Source of the DNA: CAZZCP01 sp964653235
GTDB taxonomy: Bacteria > Bdellovibrionota > Bdellovibrionia > Bdellovibrionales > UBA840
Length of the DNA: 17,896 nucleotides
NCBI GenBank assembly: GCA_964653235.1
Contig: CAZZCP010000058.1
Location: forward strand, 1 to 17,896
Direction: 5' to 3'
Shown here piece by piece: positions 7,381 through 13,397 of this stretch. The notes under the pieces were generated by a model that saw only the letters and a list, made by a program, of their open reading frames with translations, had not been told where the DNA came from and searched no databases. The first letter of the stretch is position 1, and each line of letters begins with the position of its first letter. Both the position numbers and the translations under genes were made by a program.

Positions 7381-8558
7381 TGTATCTCTTCATATTTGCG
7401 AGTGTAAGAGGGCAAAGCGATACTCATCAACTCTAAACCCGCTGCTCGGCGCAGGTATGGAATTTTTGATAGGTTTAAGTAATAGCCTTTACTGCCTCCA
7501 ACGTGAAACATTTTGTTATCATCATAGAACCAAGGATTATTTCCTTCGGGCGTATCCTCTAGATAAACTGAGAGTTCGTAGACATTGCATTTTTTCAACA
7601 ACGAAACCATAAGCTTGCGATTCTTGTAAATTTCTTTTTTAAAGTCGACTTCAAGAGGTAGACTTGGTTTAAAGTAGTCTGAGAATGCGTTCAGACCTAG
7701 AGTGTTCTCAAACAAACCCGAGCAAACACCAAATTCAGGTTTCATATATGCTTTGAGTTCGTGAGGAATTTCTTTCTTCCAACTATAGCGAATAATATCG
7801 GTCCAGGCCCAAGAGAGTCTATAAAGTGCATCCACTTTCTCAAGTTCAGGAAGATTGGATGTATCGAGTTGTTTGTGTATGAAATGAATCTCTCGTATCA
7901 TATGTGTTGCAATCGAATTGGAGATCAAGCTTCCCGCTGAGTGAGCTAGGTAGGCGGCTTGCAAATAGTGATTTATTGCCTTGGGTTTTTTATAATTCTT
8001 TAGGTAGTACAGATTGGCAAAATCACGAAATTCAATGTAATCAGGAATCGGCAAAGAACTCGAGCTTTTCACTTTTTCCATACTATTCATATAGGGAATT
8101 TGCTTTAATTCTGCAATGATCTCGGGCTTATGCAACAAGTTCCAATGATCAAAATACTCAAGCTCTTCGAACCAACTTAAATCCATGATTTGTAGAGCAG
8201 GATCTGCCATTAGGGCTTGCAATTGCAATTTAATCTCACGCCAGTGAGGGTATCTTTGCATAAGATATGCTTTGATCTGATGATTTCGGCTGTTGATAGC
8301 AGGGATCTTTCCGCCTTGCCAAGAAATATAAAAATCTAAGAAATCTCGAGCATCTTTGTTATAGCTTACTTTTTTAAAGACGGGCTTATCTTCAATTTTA
8401 TTTAAATCTTGGATGATTTTCGGAAATAGTGTAGCTAGTCTTTGATTTCTTTTTTCGATCTTTGGAAAATAATAAAGCTCCGTGATCAAATAAGAGCCCA
8501 CAGGGAGGCAAGAAAAAAGGGTCAAAAAGCTCAGTGCTAAAAGTCTTCTCAGTTTCAT
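7377..8558 (-). CDS. Conserved-looking envelope protein of unknown function
   Basis: Not recognised. The 393 residues begin with a basic MKLRR followed by a hydrophobic stretch to about residue 25, consistent with an uncleaved membrane anchor or a signal peptide. A cysteine at 17 (LFSC) is a poor lipobox because F occupies position -2. The rest is soluble, rich in aromatic and charged residues and apparently alpha-helical. A segment around residues 195-240 (starting AINHYLQAAYLAHSAG) has a helical-repeat look, but no motif is clear enough to name. The start is the only good ATG, though its Shine-Dalgarno is weak (AAGATAGAG immediately before it). It lies downstream of the double terminator at 8597-8640 and so probably has its own weak promoter. 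The 3' end meets cysK with overlapping stop codons and leaves no room for a terminator. Confidence 0.75.
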   Translation of the reverse strand: MKLRRLLALSFLTLFSCLPVGSYLITELYYFPKIEKRNQRLATLFPKIIQDLNKIEDKPVFKKVSYNKDARDFLDFYISWQGGKIPAINSRNHQIKAYLMQRYPHWREIKLQLQALMADPALQIMDLSWFEELEYFDHWNLLHKPEIIAELKQIPYMNSMEKVKSSSSLPIPDYIEFRDFANLYYLKNYKKPKAINHYLQAAYLAHSAGSLISNSIATHMIREIHFIHKQLDTSNLPELEKVDALYRLSWAWTDIIRYSWKKEIPHELKAYMKPEFGVCSGLFENTLGLNAFSDYFKPSLPLEVDFKKEIYKNRKLMVSLLKKCNVYELSVYLEDTPEGNNPWFYDDNKMFHVGGSKGYYLNLSKIPYLRRAAGLELMSIALPSYTRKYEEIH

Positions 8559-8596
8559 CTCTATCTTGTCGGCTAATGTAACCTAATAATCTAGAC

Positions 8597-8640
8597 TTTT
8601 CTCAAAATGAGAAAAAAAACCAGCACCTTGAGCTGGTTTT
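8597..8640 (-). terminator. Double hairpin terminator after the small exported-peptide gene
   Basis: Read on the minus strand, AAACCAGC and GCTGGTTT form an eight-pair stem (8617-8624 with 8632-8639) around a seven-base loop. A run of U residues (8612-8619) follows directly, as in a classical intrinsic terminator. A second stem, TTTTCTCA/TGAGAAAA (8597-8604 with 8608-8615), follows with a three-base loop. It begins seven bases after the stop of the 45-codon gene and separates it from the 393-residue gene. Confidence 0.88.
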
Positions 8641-8646
8641 AAAAAC

Positions 8647-8784
8647 TTATCCTTTTGAAAATGATTCTTCAGCTGGTTGATTGCTATCGCCAGAATCAGC
8701 ACCTGCGCCATGGCTACCATCACAAGCAAGGGCAGCGGTACCAAAAGAAAGTATAAAGATGAGTCCAAATAGAATTGCTTTCAT
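8647..8784 (-). CDS. Tiny exported peptide or lipoprotein, 45 residues
   Basis: A 45-codon gene with unusually complete signals for its size. ATG at 8784 has a perfect GGAGG (8789-8793) four bases upstream, a TATAAT -10 (8804-8809) in front, and a strong terminator seven bases after its TAA. The product starts MKAILFGLIFILSFG and continues TAALAC, a textbook signal peptide. It may be cut by signal peptidase I after ALA, or less probably by signal peptidase II at the cysteine (position -3 is A, not L). The mature part would be about 25 residues, starting CDGSHGAGADSGDSN, acidic, Gly/Ser-rich, with one Cys and one His. No family is recognised. It could be a secreted peptide, a small lipoprotein or a metal-binding envelope factor. 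Confidence rests on the signals, not on homology. Confidence 0.75.
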   Translation of the reverse strand: MKAILFGLIFILSFGTAALACDGSHGAGADSGDSNQPAEESFSKG

Positions 8785-8803
8785 AAAACCTCCAATTTTT
8801 ATT

Positions 8804-8836
8804 ATTATAGTACATTTTGCCTGCAAAAGGGCAAAA
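8804..8836 (-). promoter_or_regulatory. Promoter and possible operator for the small peptide gene
   Basis: On the minus strand a perfect TATAAT (8804-8809) should start transcription near 8797, leaving a 13-base leader with GGAGG. The -35 is poor; the best candidate is TTGCCC at 19-base spacing. An inverted repeat TTTTGCC (8815-8821)/GGCAAAA (8830-8836) lies where the -35 should be. It could be an activator or repressor site. Confidence 0.5.
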
Positions 8837-8884
8837 ATTGCAGTTTTGAACTGGATTCTTTGTTAGAATCTAAGTTTTGCATCG

Positions 8885-8917
8885 TATAATGTACCAATAG
8901 GTCTATTCACCTGGTGA
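8885..8917 (+). promoter_or_regulatory. -10 element and palindrome upstream of the secreted hydrolase
   Basis: A perfect TATAAT occurs at 8885-8890 on the plus strand. No good -35 is seen at 16-18 bases (TTGTTA at 19 bases is the closest). Transcription from it would begin near 8897 and give a leader of about 75 bases. An odd-centred palindrome TCACC-T-GGTGA (8907-8917) lies about ten bases inside the transcript and could be an operator. The divergent peptide promoter is about 80 bases away. Confidence 0.4.
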
Positions 8918-8971
8918 GATTTCTTATAGCCTTTTTTTAGGGGTAGGTTAGATTTTCAAATGGGGGAAAAG

Positions 8972-10714
8972 ATGAAATTGCTAATTTTGATCTTTGGTCT
9001 GAGTTCAATTGCAGATGCGAATATGATTATTGAGAACTATTATCCAACTGTAAAGAGTATCGACATTCATGATAGCCTCGAACTGAAAGAGCATTTTCAA
9101 AGAGAAGATCAAATTGAAATCATCGACAAAATAGTCCCTGACGGCACCAACAATAATCGAGTCTCCAAAGAGTGTAGCTATGATGAGATTAAAAAGTTTT
9201 TTCCTACTGGTAAAAGCCAAGCGGGAGATAAGATCAAAAAAGTACAAAATTGGTATGAGAGCTGTAAGTCACAAATTAGTGACAATAGTGATTTAGCTCT
9301 TCTTGATTTTGGAAATATACAATACGAGATTGAAAAAAATAAGGCGGTAAAGAGCATTCGCTTTGAGCTCGATAACAACACCAAGGTTCGTGGTTTGATC
9401 GCGCTGAAAAAAAGCGATAAGGCACTTCCATTAGTGCTTGCAATTTGTGGTCTTTATTGTGATGTCGAAGACAATTCGGTAACTCACAACTTTATTATGC
9501 ACTATTTTGATGAGAGTCCGTTTCACCTTCTCGCCTTAAACAGTTTTACAGGTAAGTCTTTTGCGCAAGACAATCAACGCGTTGGACTGGGCGGGGTTTT
9601 TGAAGCCGAAGTGGTATTAAAAATTGTTGAAGAATTGCGAAAAGATCCGGTTTTTTCTAAGAAGATTTCAAACATTCATATTCATGGTGTAAGTCTGGGG
9701 GGCAATACCGCCAGTATGACTGCGGTTTTGGCAAGTCAAAGAGAAAATCGCCACCTTGGAATTCAGAGTGCCTCTGCAGTTTGCCCTGTGATTGAACTTC
9801 AGCAATCAATGCAAGATATTTTTGATGATAGTCTTCGTGGCGGTATCAATCGTTTTGTGACTCTAAATCATCTAAATCCCATTTTAAAAGATTTGCCAAC
9901 ACTACAAACTGAGTTGGGTAGCGATGAAGTCAATTGGCTATGGTCGAACCAAAGACTTTATCGAGCTCTTTCTCAAGCCGCTATGAAAGACACGCAAAAA
10001 CAGACACAGACTCACCCTTACACCTATGCACCCTTTAAGGGCTTAGAAATAATTGGTGAAGAGGATTTTTGGTTTTACAACGACTTTAAAAACTTTTTTC
10101 ATGAAATCAAAATTCCTATGATGGTGGTTTATGCTGATGATGACTTTATTGTTCTACCAAAAAACAATTCTATCCCATTGAGAGAAGAATTAGGGCAAAA
10201 TCCCAACGATTATATTGGCGTCATGGGGGTAGAAAAGGGCAGTCACTGCGCCTTTTCTTTTGGAATCGGCTGGGATTCATATTCTAGCCTATTGCGATCA
10301 TTTTTACTAAAAAACAGTGAGGGTCTAGAAGATCTTAAATACCAAAGACATCTGTTAGAGAGTTCTATTCGATTGGGAGAGAAAGAGAGAGTTTCAAAAA
10401 TCAAATGGTTGGCGAAGCTTGGTTCAGACGAAGCGGAATTAGAAATTGAAGTTCTCACAGATCGCAGTTTGGTCTTTCAAAAAGACTGTGATGAGCAAGA
10501 GCTCAATCAAGCTCCCCAAAAATGCTATCGCTCTGAATTGAGTTCCTTTTCTCTACATAAGATGGGAATAGAAGCTCCGTCTACGCAACAAGGTGCTGAA
10601 GCTCTAACTCGTTTCTTAAACACCAATTCGGTTTTCTATGATGAGAATCAAGAGAAAGTTTTAGGGCAATCTCGAGTTCCAAAGCAATTTGATGTTTTTA
10701 CGAAAGTTGATTAA
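8972..10714 (+). CDS. Secreted alpha/beta hydrolase with long flanking regions
   Basis: A 580-residue exported protein with a serine-hydrolase triad. The first residues MKLLILIFGLSSIADA form a cleavable signal peptide with predicted cleavage after ADA. The start at 8972 is preferred over ATG 8960 because GGGGG precedes it and the signal peptide then begins canonically. Nucleophile elbow GVSLGG has S241; the acid is probably in YADDD at 389-391, and the base is H425 in KGSHCAF. A substrate cannot be named. The core resembles esterase/peptidase-like hydrolases, but about 150 residues precede it and about 155 follow the histidine without recognised motifs; this is unusual. Several cysteines (for example CGLYC and the C-terminal pair) could form periplasmic disulfides. 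The 3' end overlaps cutA by 17 bases on the opposite strand. Confidence 0.8.
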   Translation: MKLLILIFGLSSIADANMIIENYYPTVKSIDIHDSLELKEHFQREDQIEIIDKIVPDGTNNNRVSKECSYDEIKKFFPTGKSQAGDKIKKVQNWYESCKSQISDNSDLALLDFGNIQYEIEKNKAVKSIRFELDNNTKVRGLIALKKSDKALPLVLAICGLYCDVEDNSVTHNFIMHYFDESPFHLLALNSFTGKSFAQDNQRVGLGGVFEAEVVLKIVEELRKDPVFSKKISNIHIHGVSLGGNTASMTAVLASQRENRHLGIQSASAVCPVIELQQSMQDIFDDSLRGGINRFVTLNHLNPILKDLPTLQTELGSDEVNWLWSNQRLYRALSQAAMKDTQKQTQTHPYTYAPFKGLEIIGEEDFWFYNDFKNFFHEIKIPMMVVYADDDFIVLPKNNSIPLREELGQNPNDYIGVMGVEKGSHCAFSFGIGWDSYSSLLRSFLLKNSEGLEDLKYQRHLLESSIRLGEKERVSKIKWLAKLGSDEAELEIEVLTDRSLVFQKDCDEQELNQAPQKCYRSELSSFSLHKMGIEAPSTQQGAEALTRFLNTNSVFYDENQEKVLGQSRVPKQFDVFTKVD

Positions 10715-11012
10715 CAAGCCATTCAGAATAAGCTTTAGAGACTTCAGAGAGACTCAGTTGAATTAGGCATGGGCAATCATAAGGGTGATTTTCATAGATC
10801 CAATTTTCAATCTTTTTCCAGTTCTCTTGCTTGGTTTTTAAGATGGCGGCGACCTCTTCACTGGCTTCCACTTTTCCTTTCCAAGAATAAAATGACTTCA
10901 TTGGTGGAAATACATTGGCGCAGGCAATCCAGCCCATTTCAAGTAGTTCTTTGCTCAAGGATTCAGCTTGTTCTTGAGTTTCAAATGTTGTGTAGAGAAA
11001 ACAAAAATCCAT
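10698..11012 (-). CDS. cutA: CutA1 divalent-cation tolerance protein
   Basis: A small trimeric cytoplasmic protein of the CutA1 family, linked by genetics in other bacteria to copper and other divalent-cation tolerance; its biochemical role is unsettled. The 104 residues contain the family pattern: FLYTTFETQEQAE at the start, ACANVFPP then SFYSWKGKVE, EEVAAILKT, HPYDCPCLIQL, and Y..WL near the end. The ATG abuts the stop of the upstream DUF21/CBS gene (TAAATG) with no gap, with AGGG upstream. The two are almost certainly co-transcribed and coupled. The pairing with a CorC/CNNM-like metal transporter suggests a shared role in metal handling, which is inference. Its 3' end overlaps the convergent hydrolase gene by 17 bases. 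Confidence 0.93.
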   Translation of the reverse strand: MDFCFLYTTFETQEQAESLSKELLEMGWIACANVFPPMKSFYSWKGKVEASEEVAAILKTKQENWKKIENWIYENHPYDCPCLIQLSLSEVSKAYSEWLVNQLS

Positions 11013-12056
11013 TTATTGCCCTGTCTTAATGATGAGTTTCTTTGGGTCTTCTTTGGAGAACTGAATGTAGTGATGAGCTGACTCTTCAAGATCATATTCA
11101 TCAACGATATCCATACCGAGAAGAGATTCGATTGCATCTTCTAAGCTGATAATTCCAGAAGTGCTACCATAGGCATCAACTACTATAAAAACCTGCTGTT
11201 TTCGCCGAAAAAATTCATCCAGTACATTGGAAATCGAAATACTTTCAGAAACATAAAAAACGGGCTTAACAATACTCTCAACCTTTTGCTGGGTAATATT
11301 GTGTTTTTGAGCCTCATAGATTTGATAGCGATGAACGATACCTTTAATGTCATCAAAATCCTCGCCATAAATAGGGATTCTCGAATAGCGAACCTGCTCT
11401 AGCTTAATAACCTCATCAATACTTTGATCTTTTTGCACACCAAAAAGTTGTGAACGCGGAGTCATTGCATCTTTGACAGAAAGTTTTTCAAGTTGCAAAA
11501 GATTTTTAATCACATTGCTCTCTTTACTGTGTAAGCTTCCTCGGTTCTTATTTAGCTCAGCAGTGGCAATGACTTCACTGCGCGACCAATCTCGATCTTC
11601 TTCGAGAGGAGGAAAGAGTTGGGTGAGCCACTTTGTCAGCTCAACAATGGGATAGGTAATAAGAATCATAATTTGCAGGGCATAGGTGGTAAATCCGGCA
11701 AGTGAAAAACAAAAGCGGGCACCCAAAGTCTTTGGGATAATTTCAGATAAAATCAAAATCGCTGAAGTGAGTAAGGCGCTAGAGAGAGCTAAATAGCCGT
11801 CACCAAATACAACTTGCACTTGCGCACCCACACCGGCGGCGCCTATAGTATTTGCAATCGTATTCAGAGTGAGTATAGCAGAGAGTGGATAGTTAATATC
11901 TTCTTTGAAATGCATTAGCCTTTGGGCGTATTTTTTACCATTTTGGTTTAAGATGCTGATGTGTACAGGTGTAATAGATAAAATAGAAGCCTCTAGAAGT
12001 GAGCAAATAAAAGATACGCTAATCGCTAGAGATGAAAATAATATTAAGGCGAGCAT
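11013..12056 (-). CDS. CNNM/CorC-like membrane protein (DUF21 plus CBS pair)
   Basis: Inner-membrane protein of the hemolysin-C/CorC/CNNM group, implicated in Mg2+ or Co2+ export. The 347 residues start with a DUF21 domain of about four hydrophobic segments (roughly 1-140) bearing the hallmarks SLLEASILS and LSEIIPKTLGAR. A linker follows, then two CBS motifs at about 195-250 (including MTPRSQLF and RYSRIPIYGE) and 258-315 (VFIVVDAYGSTSGIISLEDAIESLLG). The C-terminus ends shortly afterwards at IIKTGQ, so the CorC_HlyC domain present in many relatives is absent. No Shine-Dalgarno is visible, and an in-frame stop just upstream rules out an earlier start. A weak TTGCTT-17-TAAATT places the transcript start almost at the ATG, so the message may be leaderless. 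Directly followed by cutA. Confidence 0.9.
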   Translation of the reverse strand: MLALILFSSLAISVSFICSLLEASILSITPVHISILNQNGKKYAQRLMHFKEDINYPLSAILTLNTIANTIGAAGVGAQVQVVFGDGYLALSSALLTSAILILSEIIPKTLGARFCFSLAGFTTYALQIMILITYPIVELTKWLTQLFPPLEEDRDWSRSEVIATAELNKNRGSLHSKESNVIKNLLQLEKLSVKDAMTPRSQLFGVQKDQSIDEVIKLEQVRYSRIPIYGEDFDDIKGIVHRYQIYEAQKHNITQQKVESIVKPVFYVSESISISNVLDEFFRRKQQVFIVVDAYGSTSGIISLEDAIESLLGMDIVDEYDLEESAHHYIQFSKEDPKKLIIKTGQ

Positions 12057-12063
12057 TTTTTAA

Positions 12064-12092
12064 AATTTAAAAAATTCTTGGGCCGCAAGCAA
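12064..12092 (-). promoter_or_regulatory. Possible promoter for the CorC-like/cutA operon
   Basis: On the minus strand TTGCTT (12087-12092) is 17 bases from TAAATT (12064-12069). The predicted start falls at about the ATG (12054-12056), consistent with a leaderless message and with the absence of a Shine-Dalgarno. Both hexamers match weakly, and the AT-rich stretch offers other registers. Confidence 0.28.
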
Positions 12093-12111
12093 GACTTATC
12101 TAGGAGTAAAC

Positions 12112-13101
12112 ATGCTTTTAAAAGGCAATGAAGTCATGGAGCGCATCGAAATGCGGGCTTTTCAAAGTCCAAAAATGATAGAAAGTGGCTGGAAACAAAC
12201 CATTGCAGCTCACTTTTGGCCTCAGCGGCCCGATCTCGAGCCTTCAAAGTATCACCAGGTTGAAATTGATGCAGGAGATAGCTTATCTCTGGTTGAGTAC
12301 TCTGGGGAGATATTGACGCCTGAGGCACCCATAGCCGTTTTTGTTCACGGTCTCAATGGCGATTATAAATCAAAATTCATACAAAGAATCATTCACCCTT
12401 TTGCCTTTTCAGACTTTCGCATCTTTGGCTTGAATCTTCGAAATTGCGGACCAGGCTTGGGGCTCTCTAGAAGGATTTACAATGCAGGCACCAGTGAAGA
12501 TCTTGAATATGTATATCATTGGATTCGCAAACGCTACCCTGAGAGTTCAATCTTATTTTGTGGCTACTCTCTAGGTGGCAATATTGTTTTAAAGGCTATG
12601 GCAGAGTATGAGTTTGAAAAAACCAAAGCGGTTGCCGTTTGTCCTCCGATTGACCTTTTGGCTTGCTCTAGAAAGCTCTCTCAGAAAGAAAATCGTTTTT
12701 TTGATCAACTCTTTTATGTACAAACTTTACGGCAATTTCGCCGAGTAAGCCCATTTTTAGAAAAACAATTGAAAATTCAGCCCAAATGGAAAGAGAATCT
12801 CTATGATCTCGATGAACGCTATACGGCGCCTTTATCTGGCTTTTCTTCGGCAAAAGAATACTATGCCAAGAGTTCATCTCTGCCAAAGCTTCCCCAGATT
12901 CAGTCCCCAACCTTCATTCTTTCTGCCATCGATGATCCGGTGGTTGATAGTGACTCCTTGTTAACACTCAAGGCTCCGACCAATTTGGATATAGTGATTA
13001 CCAAAGCTGGTGGACATGTGGCCTACATTCATGAAGAAAAACACCAAAGGCGCTGGATGGATGATGTGATTTTAAAGTGGACACAAAAAACTCCGTGTTA
13101 A
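12112..13101 (+). CDS. YheT-type alpha/beta hydrolase
   Basis: A cytoplasmic serine hydrolase of the COG0429 (YheT/ABHD1-3-like) family, whose substrates are usually described as esters or lipids. The 329 residues carry VFVHGLNGDYKS (oxyanion region), the conserved LNLRNCG segment, the nucleophile elbow GYSLGGN with S153, the acid within SAIDDPVV (D274 or D275) and H302 in GGHVAYIH. AGGAG lies five bases before the ATG, so the start is secure. No signal peptide is present. The gene begins 55 bases from the divergent CorC-like gene. Eight bases after its stop lies the left arm of the inverted-repeat element, which would form the 3' end of its mRNA. No separate terminator was found. Confidence 0.9.
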   Translation: MLLKGNEVMERIEMRAFQSPKMIESGWKQTIAAHFWPQRPDLEPSKYHQVEIDAGDSLSLVEYSGEILTPEAPIAVFVHGLNGDYKSKFIQRIIHPFAFSDFRIFGLNLRNCGPGLGLSRRIYNAGTSEDLEYVYHWIRKRYPESSILFCGYSLGGNIVLKAMAEYEFEKTKAVAVCPPIDLLACSRKLSQKENRFFDQLFYVQTLRQFRRVSPFLEKQLKIQPKWKENLYDLDERYTAPLSGFSSAKEYYAKSSSLPKLPQIQSPTFILSAIDDPVVDSDSLLTLKAPTNLDIVITKAGGHVAYIHEEKHQRRWMDDVILKWTQKTPC

Positions 13102-13109
13102 CTTTCTAG

Positions 13110-13130
13110 CTGCTCCCTTTTATTTCACTT
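13110..13130 (-). repeat. Repeat core, left arm
   Basis: This 21-base core, read on the minus strand, is identical to those at 33-53 and 13260-13280. It lies eight bases after the yheT-like stop codon. In the sense direction of that gene it reads CTGCTCCC...TTTCACTT, the same sense-strand sequence that follows the ychF stop. Confidence 0.9.
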
Positions 13131-13259
13131 CGGACGTCCGTCCGAAAGCAAATAAGTGCCTATAATGTTTAGTGTATCCTGTCCGATTTTGTTGAAATTT
13201 TAATACATTTTCGGACAAGTATTCTAGAGTATCGAAAGTACGAAATTATTTGGTAGAAA

Positions 13260-13280
13260 AAGTGAAATAAAAGGGAGCAG
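13260..13280 (+). repeat. Repeat core, right arm
   Basis: Direct copy of the 33-53 core and perfect inverse of 13110-13130. Five A's precede the G of this copy, as in the first copy. It lies 117 bases upstream of the GSII start codon and just before the candidate promoter at 13293-13321. Confidence 0.9.
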
Positions 13281-13292
13281 CTAATAAATTCA

Positions 13293-13321
13293 TTAACATA
13301 TAACAAAAATCTAATTATAGT
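13293..13321 (+). promoter_or_regulatory. Candidate promoter P1 of the GSII gene
   Basis: TTAACA (13293-13298), 17 bases, then TATAGT (13316-13321): five of six matches in both hexamers at ideal spacing. Transcription would start near 13328 and leave a leader of about 70 bases. This is the best promoter match in the window and lies just outside the inverted-repeat element. Confidence 0.55.
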
Positions 13322-13329
13322 ATGACGCA

Positions 13330-13369
13330 AAGTTTTTGTTTTGAGTCACTTTTGAACAAAACTTATAAC
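13330..13369 (+). promoter_or_regulatory. Candidate promoter P2 of GSII with overlapping dyad
   Basis: TTGAGT (13341-13346), 17 bases, then TATAAC (13364-13369) would start transcription near 13376. A dyad, AAGTTTTTGTT (13330-13340) against AACAAAACTT (13355-13364) with one extra T, brackets the -35 and could bind a regulator. It also lies just downstream of the P1 start. Confidence 0.45.
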
Positions 13370-13397
13370 AGAGTAAATTTTATAAAAAGGAGAAGGT

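Larger units (their letters stand above)
13108..13282. mobile_element. 175-bp element with perfect 23-bp terminal inverted repeats (MITE-like)
   Basis: Left arm 13108-13130 and right arm 13260-13282 are perfect reverse complements, and a 24th pair (13107/13283) also matches. A 21-base core of the arm recurs at 33-53. Trimming one base from each arm leaves TA on both sides (13107-13108 and 13282-13283), the target duplication of IS630/mariner-type elements. That fit is suggestive only, since the dinucleotide is short and belongs to the palindrome. The 129-base interior has no open reading frame. It contains five copies of GTCCG/CGGAC, including the palindrome CGGACGTCCG (13131-13140), and a TATAAT at 13161-13166. 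Size, arms and non-coding content fit a miniature inverted-repeat transposable element. A bidirectional 3'-end or regulatory element is the main alternative. Confidence 0.65.

Noticed and set aside
8583..8768. A 61-codon minus-strand frame with a hydrophobic N-terminal region, overlapping the tiny peptide gene
   Set aside because: It reads through the double terminator and lacks a ribosome-binding site. The other frame has GGAGG, a promoter and a proper signal peptide.
12075..12102. TTCTTG-16-TATCTA as a promoter for the YheT-type gene
   Set aside because: The -35 is poor, and the transcript would begin after or within the AGGAG ribosome-binding site.
30..13282. The three repeat cores as a CRISPR array
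   Set aside because: Only three copies, in mixed orientation, with one 13 kb away and no regular spacers or cas genes.
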